Position numbers and translations under genes: made by a program. A stretch of DNA of 64,000 nucleotides from Luscinia megarhynchos (Eukaryota > Chordata > Aves > Passeriformes > Turdidae), in assembly GCA_034336665.1 (NCBI GenBank), contig JAPFBE010000002.1, positions 74,837,405 to 74,901,404 on the forward strand. Direction: 5' to 3'. Positions 13,627 to 27,850 of this stretch are shown here, in pieces; the first letter of the stretch is position 1, and every line of letters starts with the position of its first letter. The notes beneath the pieces are model-generated. The model saw only the letters and a program-made list of their open reading frames with translations, was not told the DNA's origin and did not search any database.

Positions 13627-13960
13627 GTGATTGTGGTTTATGAAAGGAGAAAGATTTCAATAATTCAAATGTAATAATTTTATAATAAACAGTGCATATC
13701 TAATATTCAGTGATTTGAATATTTTTTATTAACAAACTTCTGCCAACTGTGGTTAGTGCATCAACTTTTTATAGATGTTACTCTTATTTCTATCTTTCCA
13801 TCTATTTCAATTAAACCATAGTGAATTTGTTCAGAGGGGAAAATTAAAGTAGCAATTTTGAGGTGAATTTTTCAGTAGATTCTCAGCCCTAATTAGATTA
13901 TTTATTCCTTTGAAATTTCCCACAAATATTTGAGTTAGATACAAAAAGTAAATAAAAGTT

Positions 13961-13997
13961 TAAAAAAAGAACAACAAAACAAACAAACAAAAAAACC
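13961..13997. repeat. A-rich (AAAC)n-like low-complexity tract
   Basis: Alternating A-runs and single C residues (aacaacaaaacaaacaaaca) form an A-rich simple repeat. Confidence 0.85.
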
Positions 13998-16900
13998 CCA
14001 CCCAAACTGAAACCTTGTAGAAGGCTGGAGCATTGAGTTCTTGCATAAGTTTGTTTGTTTGTGTATGTAGGGATGGACTGCAGGTGAATTTTTCTCAGAA
14101 AAAAATCCTACAAGTATGTCTATGTTTTATGCATGTCAATTCCCAGTTCTATAATTAAAGTTCACAGATTTATGAAGTTTTCACTAATTTCTCAGTTCTT
14201 ACAAACCAAAATTGCATTGATACTTCATTTTTTAAATAAAGATTTTTTTAATTCTAAAACTGTTAGGGGCAATGATCTGGTGTTTTTAATGTATCATCTT
14301 TTTGCAGGTTAATGTTTCAGGTTAATGCATCCAATACTTTAAACTTTCTGCAAAATTAAACCCATGTTCTAATAATAGCAACTCTTTAGCCATTCTCTTC
14401 TAAAACTACACTAAGAGCTATTAAAACAAGCTTTGAAGTGTCCACTGGAGACAGGATTCTGAAGTTGTGGTCAAGGACAAGTAGACAATTCATGATTTTC
14501 AAAACTTCTTGTAGGTCAAATTTTATACAAATTCTTTCTTCCTTTGGGGAAGAAAATTGAACATTTTTCCCCTCATCAGAACTGAGCTAGCAATACAGCT
14601 TTCCAAGAGAGAATTTGTCGGGTATTTTTAGGATAATATAACTCCATTAATAAAATCATAACTAGCCTCTGTTCATCTTTGGTTATTTAGTTAGGAAAAT
14701 ATTTGGATTTTTCTTCCTTTTGTATTGTTTTCTTCTTCTGTCAGCAGTCAGTGCTGCAGACAGCTATTATAACACTTGTCTCCAGAAGCTTTCACACCAT
14801 GATGTTTGCCCATGCTAGACATGTTATATTAGATACAAGGCTGCTATCTCTGCCAGCAAGCCTTACTCTCTTGGAGACTGCTTCCTTAATTTATGCCAAA
14901 CTGGCTTCCCTAAAAATAGCTTACTTGTGCAAGCTTTGATCCCCTCTGGAATGCTCTCAGCATAAAAAAAGGCAGAGATATGGTAAGAATCTGTATAATG
15001 GTAATGTATAATGTTGGTGCAGCAAATTTCTGATAAGTTTTTGATAAACCTATCCAGGGAAGCCACAGATCCCATGGAAGCTGGCAGCCACTGAAATGTG
15101 TAGCTGCAGCAAGAACTGCTAAATTGATGTACATGTCAGTAGCTCAAAGCTATTCAATAATCTTTCTGTGAATATTGTTCTGATTTTGCCTAATTTTTTG
15201 AAGAAAGATTTTTGTTTGAACTCCCTAACACAGGAACTTTGGTATTTCTGGACCCATTTGTAAGTGAAAACTTCCAGTAAAATTAACAGAGAACAACTTT
15301 CCCTTTAGGGACATGTGCTTTTTTACGTGCTAAGACTTTAACTGGAATTCCACCTTCTCTTTTATGGAATAGGCAAAAAAAGCCCCAAACAACAAAAAAA
15401 AACCCCTTATTTTTCCTAGGTTTTACCATATTGTTTTCCTTTTGACATTTGTATTAGCACAGTGGGAATTTGAGGTTTTTAATTAATAAGGATACAATAT
15501 TTATATTTAGAAGCTTACTAACTTGATTCCTGTGTTTGCTCTGTATTTATTACAAATATATACAAACTGAATACGTACTTTTTAAAATCTGAAGAGTGCT
15601 GTGAAATCAGTCTATAATCAGAGTTGAGAGATTAAAGAATTTGTGTTCATCCATTTTGAAATGGAAAACTTACACAAAGATGGTTTTTTGTAGTATTTTA
15701 AAGTTGGAGATGGTGCTGAAAGACAATAGTTTAATGAAGTGTACTGAGCTTTCCTGCAGTGTCTGATGTATCTGCATGTTATGAGACACTGGATACATTA
15801 CAATATTTTTGTTCAGCCACATGAAAATGTAGGCAAATGCTGAACTTGAGAAAGTAGATGTCAATCTTTGATGCCATGCTGCCCTAATGATGTTTTAGAT
15901 AATAGCAATAGTTGCATTTGGAGTTGGATTCAGCTGTGTTCTAAAGCAAATCCAGTGTCATAAAATCATAAAATGGCAGTAACTAGACTCTTCATGTAAG
16001 GTTTTCTGTTTCTTTCTGCAAATTGAATATAAATAGCAGATATGTATTTTTGTTTATGAAGCACTTGAAATAAAATGAAATAGGGTTTTGTATGGAATGT
16101 GAATCTTCATTTCTAAATACAGTAGATTTCAATCTATTAAGATTTTAAAAGCTGCCTAGAAAAAAAATACAATAGAGTGCTTGAAGGGATGCAAAGATAG
16201 AAACTTCAGAGTTTTTGCATAACAAGCATAGTATTCTGATGCTGACAGCATAAAAGTTTGATGGTATGGGGGTAATATTTACGTTTCCTAGTGAGAAATT
16301 TTTTTAAAAAAAATTACTTTGGAAAAATTAATTTTATTTCATGCTTTTTATACTTTTATAATGTAAAAATAACACAAAGAACATTGGGTAACTATAGATT
16401 CAAAAGATACTATACTTCATATCTGAAAAGTTCATCCATAATCTGTTCTTTACTAACTCGAAATATATACACTGCAGAATAGTAAAAGTATTATTTGGTT
16501 CCAAAATAGGAAAGAAAATTTATCACCTTTATCTAGATAACTGGAGAAAAGATTTTGTTGGATTTTACATAATCTGCAATATTTATTTATAGAAAAAAAT
16601 ATTTCACTTTAACAATCTGGATTCTAATTTACTGGATATAGTTTTTTGTACTGTGCACACTTGGTGTAATGTTTAGGTGTGTATTCCCTCTTGAATGTTA
16701 TGAGATTGTCCTTTACTTCCCTTCTTAAAGGCAAATTCTGTCTTTAAACTTGTACTGGACTCCAGCTGCTGAAGCGTGTCTGAGGTCATGATTTCTGCCT
16801 TCAGTATTTGTCAGTAGAACCACACACTTAAAACCTGAGAGCAATTTTGTTTTCAGTTACTAAAAGTTGGCTAAGTATGACTAAGTTTAGTCCACTGGGG

Positions 16901-19900
16901 GACTTTGGGAATATAGGTGCTTTTAAAAAGTTTGTTTCTTAATATACCTTCTGTTGTTCCTTTCATTATCTTGTTCTGGAAGATACATTAGATGTGACCT
17001 GTAGATTAAAATAAAGAATGAAATCTGGTGACATTTAGAAAAGATTTCTCCAGAAGCTTTTAAAATGCTTCTTATAATCTGCCATCAAAGTAGTTGTTAC
17101 TTTTCCATTATCTTATGTTTGTTATTTAAATCTAAAAAGTTAATTAATTACTTGTTCTTTTATCTGACTTCTATAAAACCTTTCCTTTGTAACTGCATGT
17201 AGTGCACAATTTCAAGTACAGGATAGCACAAGATCTCCAAAACATTTCCATCCTCTTCAGCGTGGTTTTCTTCCACTGCACTTCCTTTTATCAGAAACAA
17301 TAGGACAGGACTAGTTACATTCCAAAAGACACCAATTATGCCTTCTTTTTTTTCCATCAAATGTGACCAGGGAACTTCACTTAGAAGGAATTACACTTCC
17401 AAAATTTCTCACATAAGTTTTCATATGCTGCTCTTAAAGTAATCACAGGTTTCATCTATCCAAACCCCTTGGGTGTTGAAATACCCAAGAACATCAATTT
17501 GTTCCCAATGAAAGGCTGAGCAACTTACCTCCTGAGTTTTGGATATTTATGTAAAACACAATTAAATGCCTGGAAAGGTATGAGAAAATGGTTACCATCT
17601 CACCTGTGTGGTCAGTGGTTGGAATAACATTTGAAGACTCATTAGAGAATAACCTTGGAAATGGAGACAAATGGTTTTATCACTGTTATATTTTGCTATA
17701 AGTGTGGTGACATAGGATGTGGAAAGAGATACTGTGGTTTTAACATGAAATTTAGCCTAAGTCCACATCATGTTAGAACCAACAACTTCTGGGCTGGCAT
17801 TCTGCAAAAGGAAAAGAGGAAACATTTGTCTTGTTCAGCTTTAATGAATCTCAAAGTTCAATTTGATATTTGGATAAAGGTTATAGCTATGCTTGAAATG
17901 ATAGTGTATAAAATAAAGTTCACACTTAGGAACAATATTTGAGAAGAAACATTTACTTCCATTCATGCCCTCTCTGGTTGCTTTATACAAAGATGTATCT
18001 AGAGTGCAATAAACCATAGTAATTTGATGATTTCCAGGATTAAGAGATGCCACAGGCAACAGAACAATTAAGGGAGAGTATCTTGCTGGCAGGACCATGC
18101 TGGATGCAGAGCATAGGTCAAGCCTAACAGAGCACAGTGGAAATCACAAAGGTAGAACCAGAACTAAGACTCAAGCATTTTCACATTCTAGAATATTTCT
18201 ATATTTAACTTGTTTCTGCTAGGATAGCTAGATCATTAAAACAAATCTTAACTTTTGTGGATTTTTGTGTGTACATATTTTGAAAAAATGTATTCTTATG
18301 ATACTTTTTCAATTTCTTTTTCAGGATACTATTTGTCCAAATTTATATTGCAAATAATGTTTCTTCTTAATTCATCTAAGACTGATTTTTGTAAATAAAT
18401 AATTTAAAGTGGGGGAAAAATATTTTTTATTGATTAGAAATATGTTGAGACACAGCTGTCAGGTATGAAATCTATCACTTGACTGAAATGAAACTAATTC
18501 TAATAGCAAATGTGGAGAAAAAATTAAGATAAAGACTAATTAAATCTTCATCCTTGCAGAATGTGAAGACATGTAGATATTACATAGTCAGAAACATCAG
18601 TTGTTTGAGATAAAGAAAGCTTGATAATGAGGAAGCCACTGCCAGGAAAGGGGAAATATGAATGCAGTTTAGTGAACATTACTACCTACCTCCATTTCTT
18701 CAAGGCCAGCCTTGCAAGATATGCTCCAGGGAGCAGCCCTGTTCTCACCAATTTCAGTGAAAAAGCCACGGGTGCACAACTCAAATCTTAGAAAGGAGTT
18801 CTTTGATCAAGAAGTTGCAGAGGTTTTTATAAGATCAAAGTGGAAAAGCTTTAACCCATCTGTGTGATGTGCATTTTGAATAAAAATTCCTTAATTCCTC
18901 TTTTGATAACAAAAGAGAAGGCAGGATGAAGTGAGCAGATGTATGAAATAGAAAAAGAGAGCTTCACATTTCTTGAAAGAATATTAGTTTTTATAGTGAC
19001 TTTTTGACTTCAAATAAGAATGCTAAATTATTCCACAAAAGGATGACTTAAAGCAAAATTGTGGTGAGAATAAATGCTTGACTTTTATCCCAAAACTGTC
19101 CCATGAGGAGAACTAGTAAGGTATAATCACAAATTTCAACTGTGATCCACTAAACCTTCTTTCTGGGCATCAGCCCTTCATCTAATCATTTACTAATTCT
19201 ACCTTATTGCTGTATTCTTTAAACAGCAAGCAAAATGTGGGTGCTTGGGAAATGCAACAAAAATGTTCAAGTGAGGTTGAATTCATAATGCTCCTGGAAG
19301 ATGTGCATGGCAATATGGAACTCGTAATCTTTACAAATGAAAATGTATTTGTTTACAATTCTAAAGCCAGTTTATTTATTGCAATGCCTTGCTAAAGAGA
19401 AATTTCAGCAACCTGCTAAAAATACTTTACTTTTAATTGATTGAAGGGGAATTATATTAATTCAAAGCTCCTTTTTTCTATGACTAATAACAATGTAGTT
19501 AAAACTGTGGGTTTTCTGAAATGCAAGGTATTTGTTTCATAAAGATAACTAATAATCTGGTTTGTTTTGAACTCTATCTATGCATCTTCATAGCCTCAAT
19601 GAATGTCTTCAGGACTGGGGTATCTTATCACCTTAGGAGCTATTTAAATGTAAAAACCAATGTAAATCTACAGTCAGAAACCATGTAACCAGTAGTTACA
19701 GTGCAAGGAAGGTGCTGTCAAAACTCCTGAAGATTTTAGTGTGAACAAAATGCCTCTGCAGGAGTTCTTGACCAAAAAGAAAATAAAAAAAACCCTTTTC
19801 AGCTTACCAGCTAATATGCAGATGTAGTTATAAAGAGCCCATCTACAGTCAGGCTGGTCAATTACCCTGCCTTGCAATTATCCATTTCCTTCCACCAGAG

Positions 19901-20576
19901 CAGCAAGCAAGGTTCAAAACAAAAAAAAACCAATAAAAAAGTTGTGTAAGGAAGTGGAGTCTACTCAGGCTAATATGTGAGATATACTGTATTTACACTA
20001 TATTTAGTGTAGAAATATCTTCTGGAAAATAATTCCAATGATTTCTGCATTGTTCCCATCTTTTCAGCTCATAGCAAGGAATTCAACCTTGGCAGCTTGG
20101 TATTAGGCCAGATCCCTACAACTAAGGACTTGGTCACTCCATAAAAACTTTAAAACCAGGTGGTACCCTTAAAAATTGTTGCAAGGCTTCATTAAATTAG
20201 CTTCAGATGATGACAGAAAAGTTTATCTTTGATAATTAATAGCTTATTAATTTTTAATGTTATCTAATGTTAACATAATATGCAAAATTATAATATTTTA
20301 ATCTCTGGAATGTTCATATCAGAGTTACACTTTCTTCACTACAGAATTCTGCTTCCACTGGTTTTCATAAGTGATCAGCACACCCAGATGGTCTTTGACT
20401 TGTGCTGCAAAGAGGCAAGGACACTGGCAGAATGTGACCTTCATAAAGAGATGTCCTATTGATACATTCTGTGATATATTCTTGCGTATGTGCGTGTATA
20501 AAAACTGAGCAAATTTAGAGGCCAACAGTAATGTAAAGCTTGTGGCAATAAATGAGAGATCACTTGTGTTTTACAG

Positions 20577-20952
20577 CTAAGAGAAAATATTGAGGGGAGA
20601 CCTCATTGCAGTCTTCAGCATCCCCACAAGGGGAAGTGGAGGAGAAAGCACTTATCTCTTCACTGCCGTGGCCAGTGCCAGGGCTCAAGGAACTGCCATG
20701 AAGCTGAGTCAGGGCAGGTTTAAGCTGGATGCGAGGAAAAAGTTTTTCAGCCCGAAGTGTGGTGGAGCACTGGAACAGGCTCCCCAGGGAAGTGGGTCAC
20801 AGCACAATCCTGGCAATTCAAGAAGTGTTTAGACAACACTCTCAGGCTCATTATGGGATTTTTAGGGTTTCCTGTGCAGAACCAGGATTTGGACTTGGTG
20901 ATCTTGATGGGTCTCCCTCCATCTCAGCATGTTCTATAGTTCTGTGATTCTC
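20577..20952 (+). mobile_element. CR1 LINE 3' end fragment
   Basis: This near-complete 3' terminal block of an avian CR1 begins at gagaaaatattgaggggaga and passes through ctcattgcagtcttcagc, gtggagcactggaacaggct and ccccagggaagtgg. It ends at ctatagttctgtgattct. The order of these blocks matches CR1 3' regions from chicken and passerines as I know them. It lacks ORF2 upstream, the usual 5' truncation. Several short open frames inside (20590-20832, 20729-20947) come from the repeat and are not genes. Sense orientation relative to RALYL. Confidence 0.93.
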
Positions 20953-23900
20953 TGGCTGAAATTAAATTTTCACATTCAAAGACGACGTTAAAACAGACCC
21001 GAAATTGAATGTACTAAGTGAGAAATATTGATCCTCTGTGCTATATTTTTCCCAGATAAAAGCAGCACTTTTTTTTTAAGTTTTTAATCCTTGTGTTGAA
21101 ATGTGGGTGTTGAACTCAGAGAAAAAAGAAAAGGGATGATTCTCCAAATGTACCTTAGGTCAACAGAATATGTGGGTTTGCACCTTCTTATCCTAAAAGT
21201 CATTACCAGTCTAACTTCCCTCAAAAGTCTCTGGATACATAGTTTTTATTAAAAACTCAATGTATACTGTGTATGAAGTCCAAGAACTATAGAAAACATG
21301 ATCTATAGGATGCAGCATATGTTCAGGGGCAGCAATACAATAAAGATTTCAGAAGAGCCATGTAATTTCATTATGTTATAGTTTACATGTATACTAAGGC
21401 CAAGGAAGAGGCTGTGAAGATGATACCTGCTTAAAAGGACCCAGGAGATCAGGCAAAACTTTGACAGGAGAAACCAGAATTGTGCAGTCCAGTGAAGAAT
21501 TAAACTACTGGGAGTAATAATATGGGCTGATGCACTCAATATAGCAGTAATGCCCTCTGAGAAGGGAAGGAAATAATTCAGTTCCTCTAGGCTGCACAGA
21601 AGCTAAATACAGTATGACAAGAAATAGTAGCAGTACTCATTATGTCTGATTGCTAATTACCCCTTTGAATGATTCGGTTATGCCTGCTACTAGATAATTA
21701 GTTTAGTAATTTATGGCTGCAGCACAAACTAGTATTTTAATTTTCACTGAACAGTTTCCACAACACCTACAGTTTAGATTATATCTCCCTTTTTACTCAA
21801 TTTCAAATTGCTTTTTTCGATAACTGATGAAGGAAAAAAAAACCCTAGCAATTATTTCAATTTCCCAGCATAGCTTTAATGGTAAACTGCTTATTTTTAT
21901 GTAATTGTATTCAAATGCAAATTATATAAATGTAGAGAACAACTCTACCTGAGCTTTTAGCATGGTGTCTTTATAGATTTGGGAATTAATCCTTGAAACA
22001 CTTGCCTGGGAATATTTGCTGTAGTAAAGTTATTTGTTGTCTCTATTCAGAATAAAGTAAAACTACTCCTATGTATGACTCTTGCTAGAATCAGACCCTT
22101 GGGATTAAGTAAATTTATTTTTTACTTTTAGTTTTTTGTAATTACACAGATATTTCTACACTTCCTGATTTTTCTGCTTATGGGCATTGATTCTTCTAGA
22201 CAAGGAAGGTGCAGTCTGCAACTGGTGACATTTAGAGTGCTGCTGTATTTTATTGGTTGATGGGATTTTAAAGAATCATCAGTTTTCATGAATATTTATA
22301 TTTCTCAAAAAAAACAACTACTACTTAGTTCACTCAAGCATAAAAGCTAATTGTGAAAGGTATTCAGAGATATGTTTGGCAATTTGTGAGCTGTGTTGTT
22401 TTTCTAATAAAGCTGCCACATGATGATTTAGACTGCCAATGGAAGATGAATATCTTAAAACCCCTGAGAATCAAGGTCATATTTTAACTATTTGTAAAAT
22501 GCTTTTAACCTCAACCTCGCTTTTCTAGTTTAAGCAAAATGTTTTTATTTTATCATCAAGTGATTTTTTGTGTGATTCATGTGACTGTTTCCTCCCTTCT
22601 TATGAACAGGCCTACCTATGTTTGACTCACACCATCACTTACTTTCAACAGGTTAATTTTTAAAAATGTTTTTATACTCTTTTCGTCTCTGAACTTTGGG
22701 GAGGCATACTCTGGTATGTCTAGGATGACCTGAAATGAGGCTGCCTGTACAGAGTAGTTCATAAAGTAACAGCTGGTTTGCACAAGAGACTTTTGATCTA
22801 AATGCACTAGATATGCAAGGCACTTGTTTTCATCTGTAAAAGGGGCTGCAACTGAGTCACAGTAATCTGTTTAACTTGTCTGGCTGAGTGCTACACAGCA
22901 GCAGCAAATGGTGTGTGGGTAAAAGGAGGGAGGGAATAAACAGCCAACCAGGAGAGCAAGGAAAGTCTTCCCAAACCACATCATAATTTACATGGCTGAA
23001 ATCTCTTCTTTTTTTCAGAGATCTCAGCAAATTTTGATTGCTGTTGCTCCCTCTCCTATTGCAGTCACTTTAGTTTTAAGTAAACTGCTGCTGCTTCACT
23101 TTTCTCTTCCATATTCTCTTTTCACAGTGACCATTTTTCTGTCTCTACCAGGAGAATTAGCTTGAACCAAGCAAGCTTGCTTCTAAATTTACTATTGATC
23201 TCTGTGCTAGCTGAGGAATGGGTGGATAGAGAAATAAAAGATGGCTGTGAGGGACACACCTCTTTTCAAACAGCACAACAATTTCTGTGTTTCCCCTGGC
23301 CTCAGAATAAATCAGCAGAGGTTTTTTGGTATCTGGTGATGATGTATTTCAGTGCCATTTTGTCATCCTTCAGAGGCAGATGTCAGTGCCATCTCTTTTC
23401 TTTAGAGGAATAGCTTCCTGTACAGAGCACTCTGCTTCAGAAGCAGTTTGGGAAAGGCATCCTTGAACTTGGCTTGCAAGTTCCTGCTTCTCAAAGACAG
23501 CATTGCTTTTTGAGGTGTTTTTTCGCCATAACACCCAAGAAGCCTCAAGCACAGACACAAAAACTCAGGAATCTTCAGTCAATGGCAGCTGCCCTGCTGT
23601 GCTGCATCTCATGTCCACCTGTAGCTCATCACTGGGTGCAGCCAGCAGGCAGCACAAGGCAGGGATGGTTTGAACCAAGGAGAGAAGGAAGGAATGAAGG
23701 AGATAAGCTAGAGGAATGAGAGCTGTGCAGTGTCTCCCACCTTCAAGGTATGAATGTGAGCCTTAGCAAACTAATTTTAATATAGCTATAACCAGCAATT
23801 CTTTAAACATGAGATAAAGCTAGCAAAAACATATGCCTGTGCAGGATTTGCTGGTGAATTTTTTTTTTTTTTTGTGAACAGAATGTAATCTTTGATATTT

Positions 23901-25449
23901 TGGGATTCTTGTTCCCTTTCAGTTTGGGCTTCTCACTCCTGCTTTACTACACCCCATGTATCCCATGAAGCTATGCTGGTTTGTGTCTGCTTTTATCTTA
24001 TTGCTATCTGCTGAATCATGGGCAAAGTCTGGTGTTATAAAGAAATGTATCTTATCCCAAGCTCTCTATTGTCTGGATTTTTATCTGTTATGTGAATAAT
24101 TTTATAAAAGGCAAGTTCACCTGCTGTATCACATTTTGGTCTCCTGAGGTTCAGTAGTTTGTGGGAGGTGAATAGCTTGGAAAGAGAAAGTAGAGAAGCA
24201 ACTGAAAACGTGCTGAGAGATTGGGCAGTAAGTGTTTGTTGATTTCATATAAAAAACAAATAATTTGAATGGTCAACTTGAAGTAACCAACACAAATGAA
24301 GAACTCTGTAGGAAAGTTGCACTGTTCAGCTTTCACATTCACATTTATCTACCTAAGAGGACCACCAGCAGGCTATGATTTTAACAGCACAAGACCGGAT
24401 TTATTGAAAATTTGGGCATTTGTTGGCTGTTTCATACTGAGTTTAAGCATTTCAGGGTTCACATTCTAAAGAAAGAAGAGATCCATACTAAACATTAGAT
24501 TATTATTATTAGATTAGATTGTGGCAAGTCTCTTTGCAGAAGTAATTATGTGATTTTCTTGTTCAGGAACAGCAACTAAGACACTTGGAATATCAAAGGA
24601 AGCATAAAACTGTGTTCAAAATCATTGCATTACCATTCCTAGCACATTAGCACTGTTGCTGACAAATCACTTGGGACTAGCAGGCAAATATTTAGATTAT
24701 CAAAATGAGTTTTTCCTTATGAGCAGCAATGCATATTGTTTGCAGGTGCTGTATTACTGAGAAAAATATTTGGCAATATGAGTTCATCAAATTTTATTCC
24801 TGTTATTTTGTTTTCACTACAATTCAATGACATAATATCCATGGCTTGTACTTGCAGCAAGCTTTCTGTCCTCTTTCTGATGTTTACCAGCACTGGATCA
24901 ATGTTCTAAAGGGCAATTCTAACAGCACTTCTGTGAACATCAAGCTCCTGTTTATTATAAAGTGAAACTGCTTCCATTATAAACAATGGTCTAACTTCTG
25001 AAATATGTATTCTCTGACCTATTTGATAAGTGGTTTCCTGCAGACTGAATGTAGCTGCCCTTCTCCTTTACCAGTTACACAAAGAAGGGGTTGTACCCTG
25101 CAAGGCAAGCAGTCTCAGCATTAGTCTGACCTTTCCAATTTTGTTTAGAGCAATGCTTATTTTTTTTCCTACCTGGCAGAGATTTCCACTTCCACTAAAA
25201 CAGCCTATCCTACTGCTCTTTCTCCTAGCTGTCTGCTGCAAGACATGAATATTGCATGAGAATAAATGTATACACCAGTATTCCAATCAGAATTTTCCTT
25301 GCTATGTACAACATTACCAGATAAAAGCACACAAAAAGTGGCTGCAAGACTACATCCACTGCTTAGTTTCTGCAATATGGAGGGAGAAGGTGAAGCAGCC
25401 AGGGCCAGTTCTGTGTTCAGAGGATGTTGTGGGCAAGAGCATCCTGGAA
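20953..25449. other. AT-rich non-coding DNA
   Basis: No gene is seen. A less AT-rich section at 23370-23720 gives short overlapping frames on both strands, with no recognisable product. Confidence 0.65.
23859..23873. repeat. T15 homopolymer
   Basis: Fifteen consecutive T residues in AT-rich intron-like DNA. Confidence 0.95.
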
Positions 25450-25698
25450 ACAATAAGATGGATTATATTGAACATTTGGAAGATATTTTCCACTCTGCAT
25501 GTGGTGACACAGTGGAACAGGATGCCCACAGAAGTCATGATTGCCACATGACTAGAACTGTTCAAGATCAGGTTGGATGGGGCTTTGAGAAACCTGACAT
25601 GGTGGTAGATAACCCAGTGTGTGGCTGAGGTTGTTGGACTAGGTGGCATTTCAAGGTCCCTTCCAATCTAAAGCATGATATTATTCCATGATTTTCTA
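25450..25698 (+). mobile_element. CR1 LINE 3' end fragment (second subfamily)
   Basis: The fragment carries typical CR1 3' blocks in order: gacacagtggaacaggatgc, cacagaagtcatgattgcc, gttcaagatcaggttggatg, gggctttgagaaacctgaca and ggcatttcaaggtcccttcc. It ends with a degraded tail, ttattccatgattttctatg. It differs from the copy at 20577-20952 in the segment before the tail, so it belongs to another CR1 subfamily. Similarity may extend left towards 25385 but is unclear there. Open frames across it (25266-25628 +, 25350-25649 -) are repeat-derived. Confidence 0.88.
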
Positions 25699-26639
25699 TG
25701 GGTACTCCTTTCCAGTATTGTAGTACCTTTGAGGAACAATGAAATTCAGAGCAGCCATAAAAGTAAAGTTAAGGTTGTGCAGAGCAAATCTAAAGTAGTA
25801 AAATGCCAAAACATTGAAAGATTCCTCCATGTTCCTGACTCATACTTTAGGACATTGTTGACTCAAACAACAATTGTTGCTGCAAAAACATAATAAAAAT
25901 ATTTTTTCCCCATAAAATAAAAGCAAAGTGAATAGTGTACCTTGATTTCCAGGACCAGAGTTTTCATTTTTGGTCATGTGTATGGACTCAGTAACTTTTT
26001 ATGATGATAAAGTGTTTGCTGCTATATCAGCTACAAAACATTCTAGGAATTTCATATTTAAGAATAATCCCTACAATGACTCATGGACTTGGATACTGCA
26101 CTGCAATGGTGGTTATATAGCCAGGTGGTCAAGAACTGCTGTAATGTAATTAATTAAAAAGTCTAATCTGGATTTTAGGCTGTTAGTGTTAATTAGATTA
26201 TTGGTCCTACTGGTCCAGCTGATTTGATAGCTCTGCTCCTGATCTGCTGCAGATGAGTGACTTAGCTACACAGGCAGGGGCAGTTCTGGACATGCACCAA
26301 AGGCAAAACTTCACAGACAACCAGCACACTTTGAGTCATAAAGGGATTTAGGAGATGATGAGTCACCAAAGCAACACCCAGAAAGTCAAAGTTAAACACC
26401 AGAAAAATGGATAACTGTACATATCAGCTTCAGTTCTGTCATTATGAGGAATAAACTGTAATAATTAGATTAGAAGTAACTGGGCTAATAAAAAGTCTTT
26501 GATTTACCTGTACTTGTATAGTTGCAAGAAATAATTATTACTCTGCAAGATATTTCTGCAGCCTACAAGTTACATGATGGCATGGTTTGGTATGCTGCCC
26601 TTGAGGCTTGTCTATAATCTGGATGCATATTTGACAAAG

Positions 26640-26830
26640 TTATGCTTGCCTTGCATACACCCCTCAGCGTGGGCTTTGCCTCGTGGTGCCAGATTGGTGT
26701 GAGTTCTGGATCACAGCTCGGCTGGTGTAGAAATAAGCACCACCTACTCTGTCTCTTCAGCTAAGCACTCACTTTCCTGTGTGCTCCCCCTGCCTTCGGA
26801 TGGGGGGCCATAGGGGCACTGCGGCACCAA
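26640..26830. other. GC-richer segment with several CpG, unassigned
   Basis: The segment beginning at catacacccctcagcgtggg and ending near cactgcggcacc contains about six CpG dinucleotides in under 200 bases, far above the neighbouring density. No open frame of note crosses it. It may be a diverged repeat or a conserved element. Confidence 0.3.
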
Positions 26831-27539
26831 AATTGGTCCTTTTGTAATTTGTTACAAATATGTTACTCTAGAGAAATCACAAGTTAAAAAGCTTTCTCAA
26901 GACTGTTTCTCAGCTAATGTGAGCAATAGCCTTTTGAGCCAGAGAATGTTTTTAGAATGCAGGATGGGACTTTTCTACTGCAGCTTTGAATCAAAACTCA
27001 TATGTCAGTTTCAGATCCTGTTTTCGAAGTCGATTTGACTCTGGGCCAGATCCAAAGGGTGGTCCTCAATTTGTTACTGCTTTTAAAGAAAAATGAAAAT
27101 TAGGAGGGGAAAAAAGTACTGTGAGGCTGACAGGCTTTAAAATTTGTTGTTATTTCTTTTGCTATACTCATAGTAGAAGGTTGCATAGTAACAGATAGAA
27201 AAAGCAGGTGGTTCAGAGCTCTGAATTCCAAATTGTCTCATTTTTTGGCAGTATTCCAGTCAGATAAATATTGCTGAGGGTTGAGAAAAGTACCCTAATA
27301 AATCAGCCAACATACAGAATACCTGGATTGAAAATGGTTTTGGTTATTGTTTTGGGAAAAGCCGTTGTATTTATATTCTATTTTCTTTTAGCTGTAGGAA
27401 AAAATCCCTAATTTCTTGACCATTAAATGTTTGCCACGAACATTTGGGGCTGAAAATAAAAAATTTTCCCACAATCAAAAAGTCCACTGAATTTCAATTT
27501 CTCTCTGTGTAGTTTAAATGCAAACATTGTAGTGAGAAG

Positions 27540-27850
27540 TAAACACAGCCACTAAGGCATATAAGAGGTCCTGGCTGCCCATATAGCTGCTGGAGCAAGA
27601 GGGAAAAACAAAATTGCAATCCAAGGGGAAAGTGTGACCTTCTGTCCTGCATGACTGGACCTTGGAGAGCCCCTGGGCACCATTGCCATGTGTTTTGCGC
27701 TTGGCTCGCTGCTGTTTTGTGCTCCCAAGGACTGCAGCTTGGAGCCTTTGCTGCCTCCCCCTGTGTGCGAGTGCCCGCCGGCTCCAGGGCTGCCCTGTGG
27801 CTCTGCTCTGCACACGGAGAGCTTCTCATCCTGTGCCTAATCAGGAGCTG
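27540..27850. other. GC-rich patch of unknown origin
   Basis: This ~300-base island in AT-rich DNA has several CpG (gcgagtgcccgccgg near 27767). It is open on the minus strand for 161 codons (27979-27494) and on the plus strand for 93 (27662-27943). No protein family, repeat family or promoter element such as a TATA box is recognisable. CpG count is too low for a classical CpG island. Confidence 0.3.

Larger units (their letters stand above)
12898..20576. other. AT-rich non-coding DNA
   Basis: Apart from A-rich tracts there is nothing recognisable. A small hairpin sequence (TACACTA, 4-base loop, TAGTGTA) lies at 19994-20011, and an acceptor-like ttctttttcag ends at 18324 without a good donor. 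Open frames such as 17655-17942 and 19207-19395 are unassigned and likely chance. Confidence 0.65.

Noticed and set aside
15955..15990. Possible start of an inverted CR1 tail (tcataaaatcataaaatggc)
   Set aside because: Only ~20 bases are suggestive and nothing CR1-like follows.
25266..25649. Open frames of 99-120 codons on both strands
   Set aside because: They largely overlap a CR1 3' end, which is non-coding in the element.
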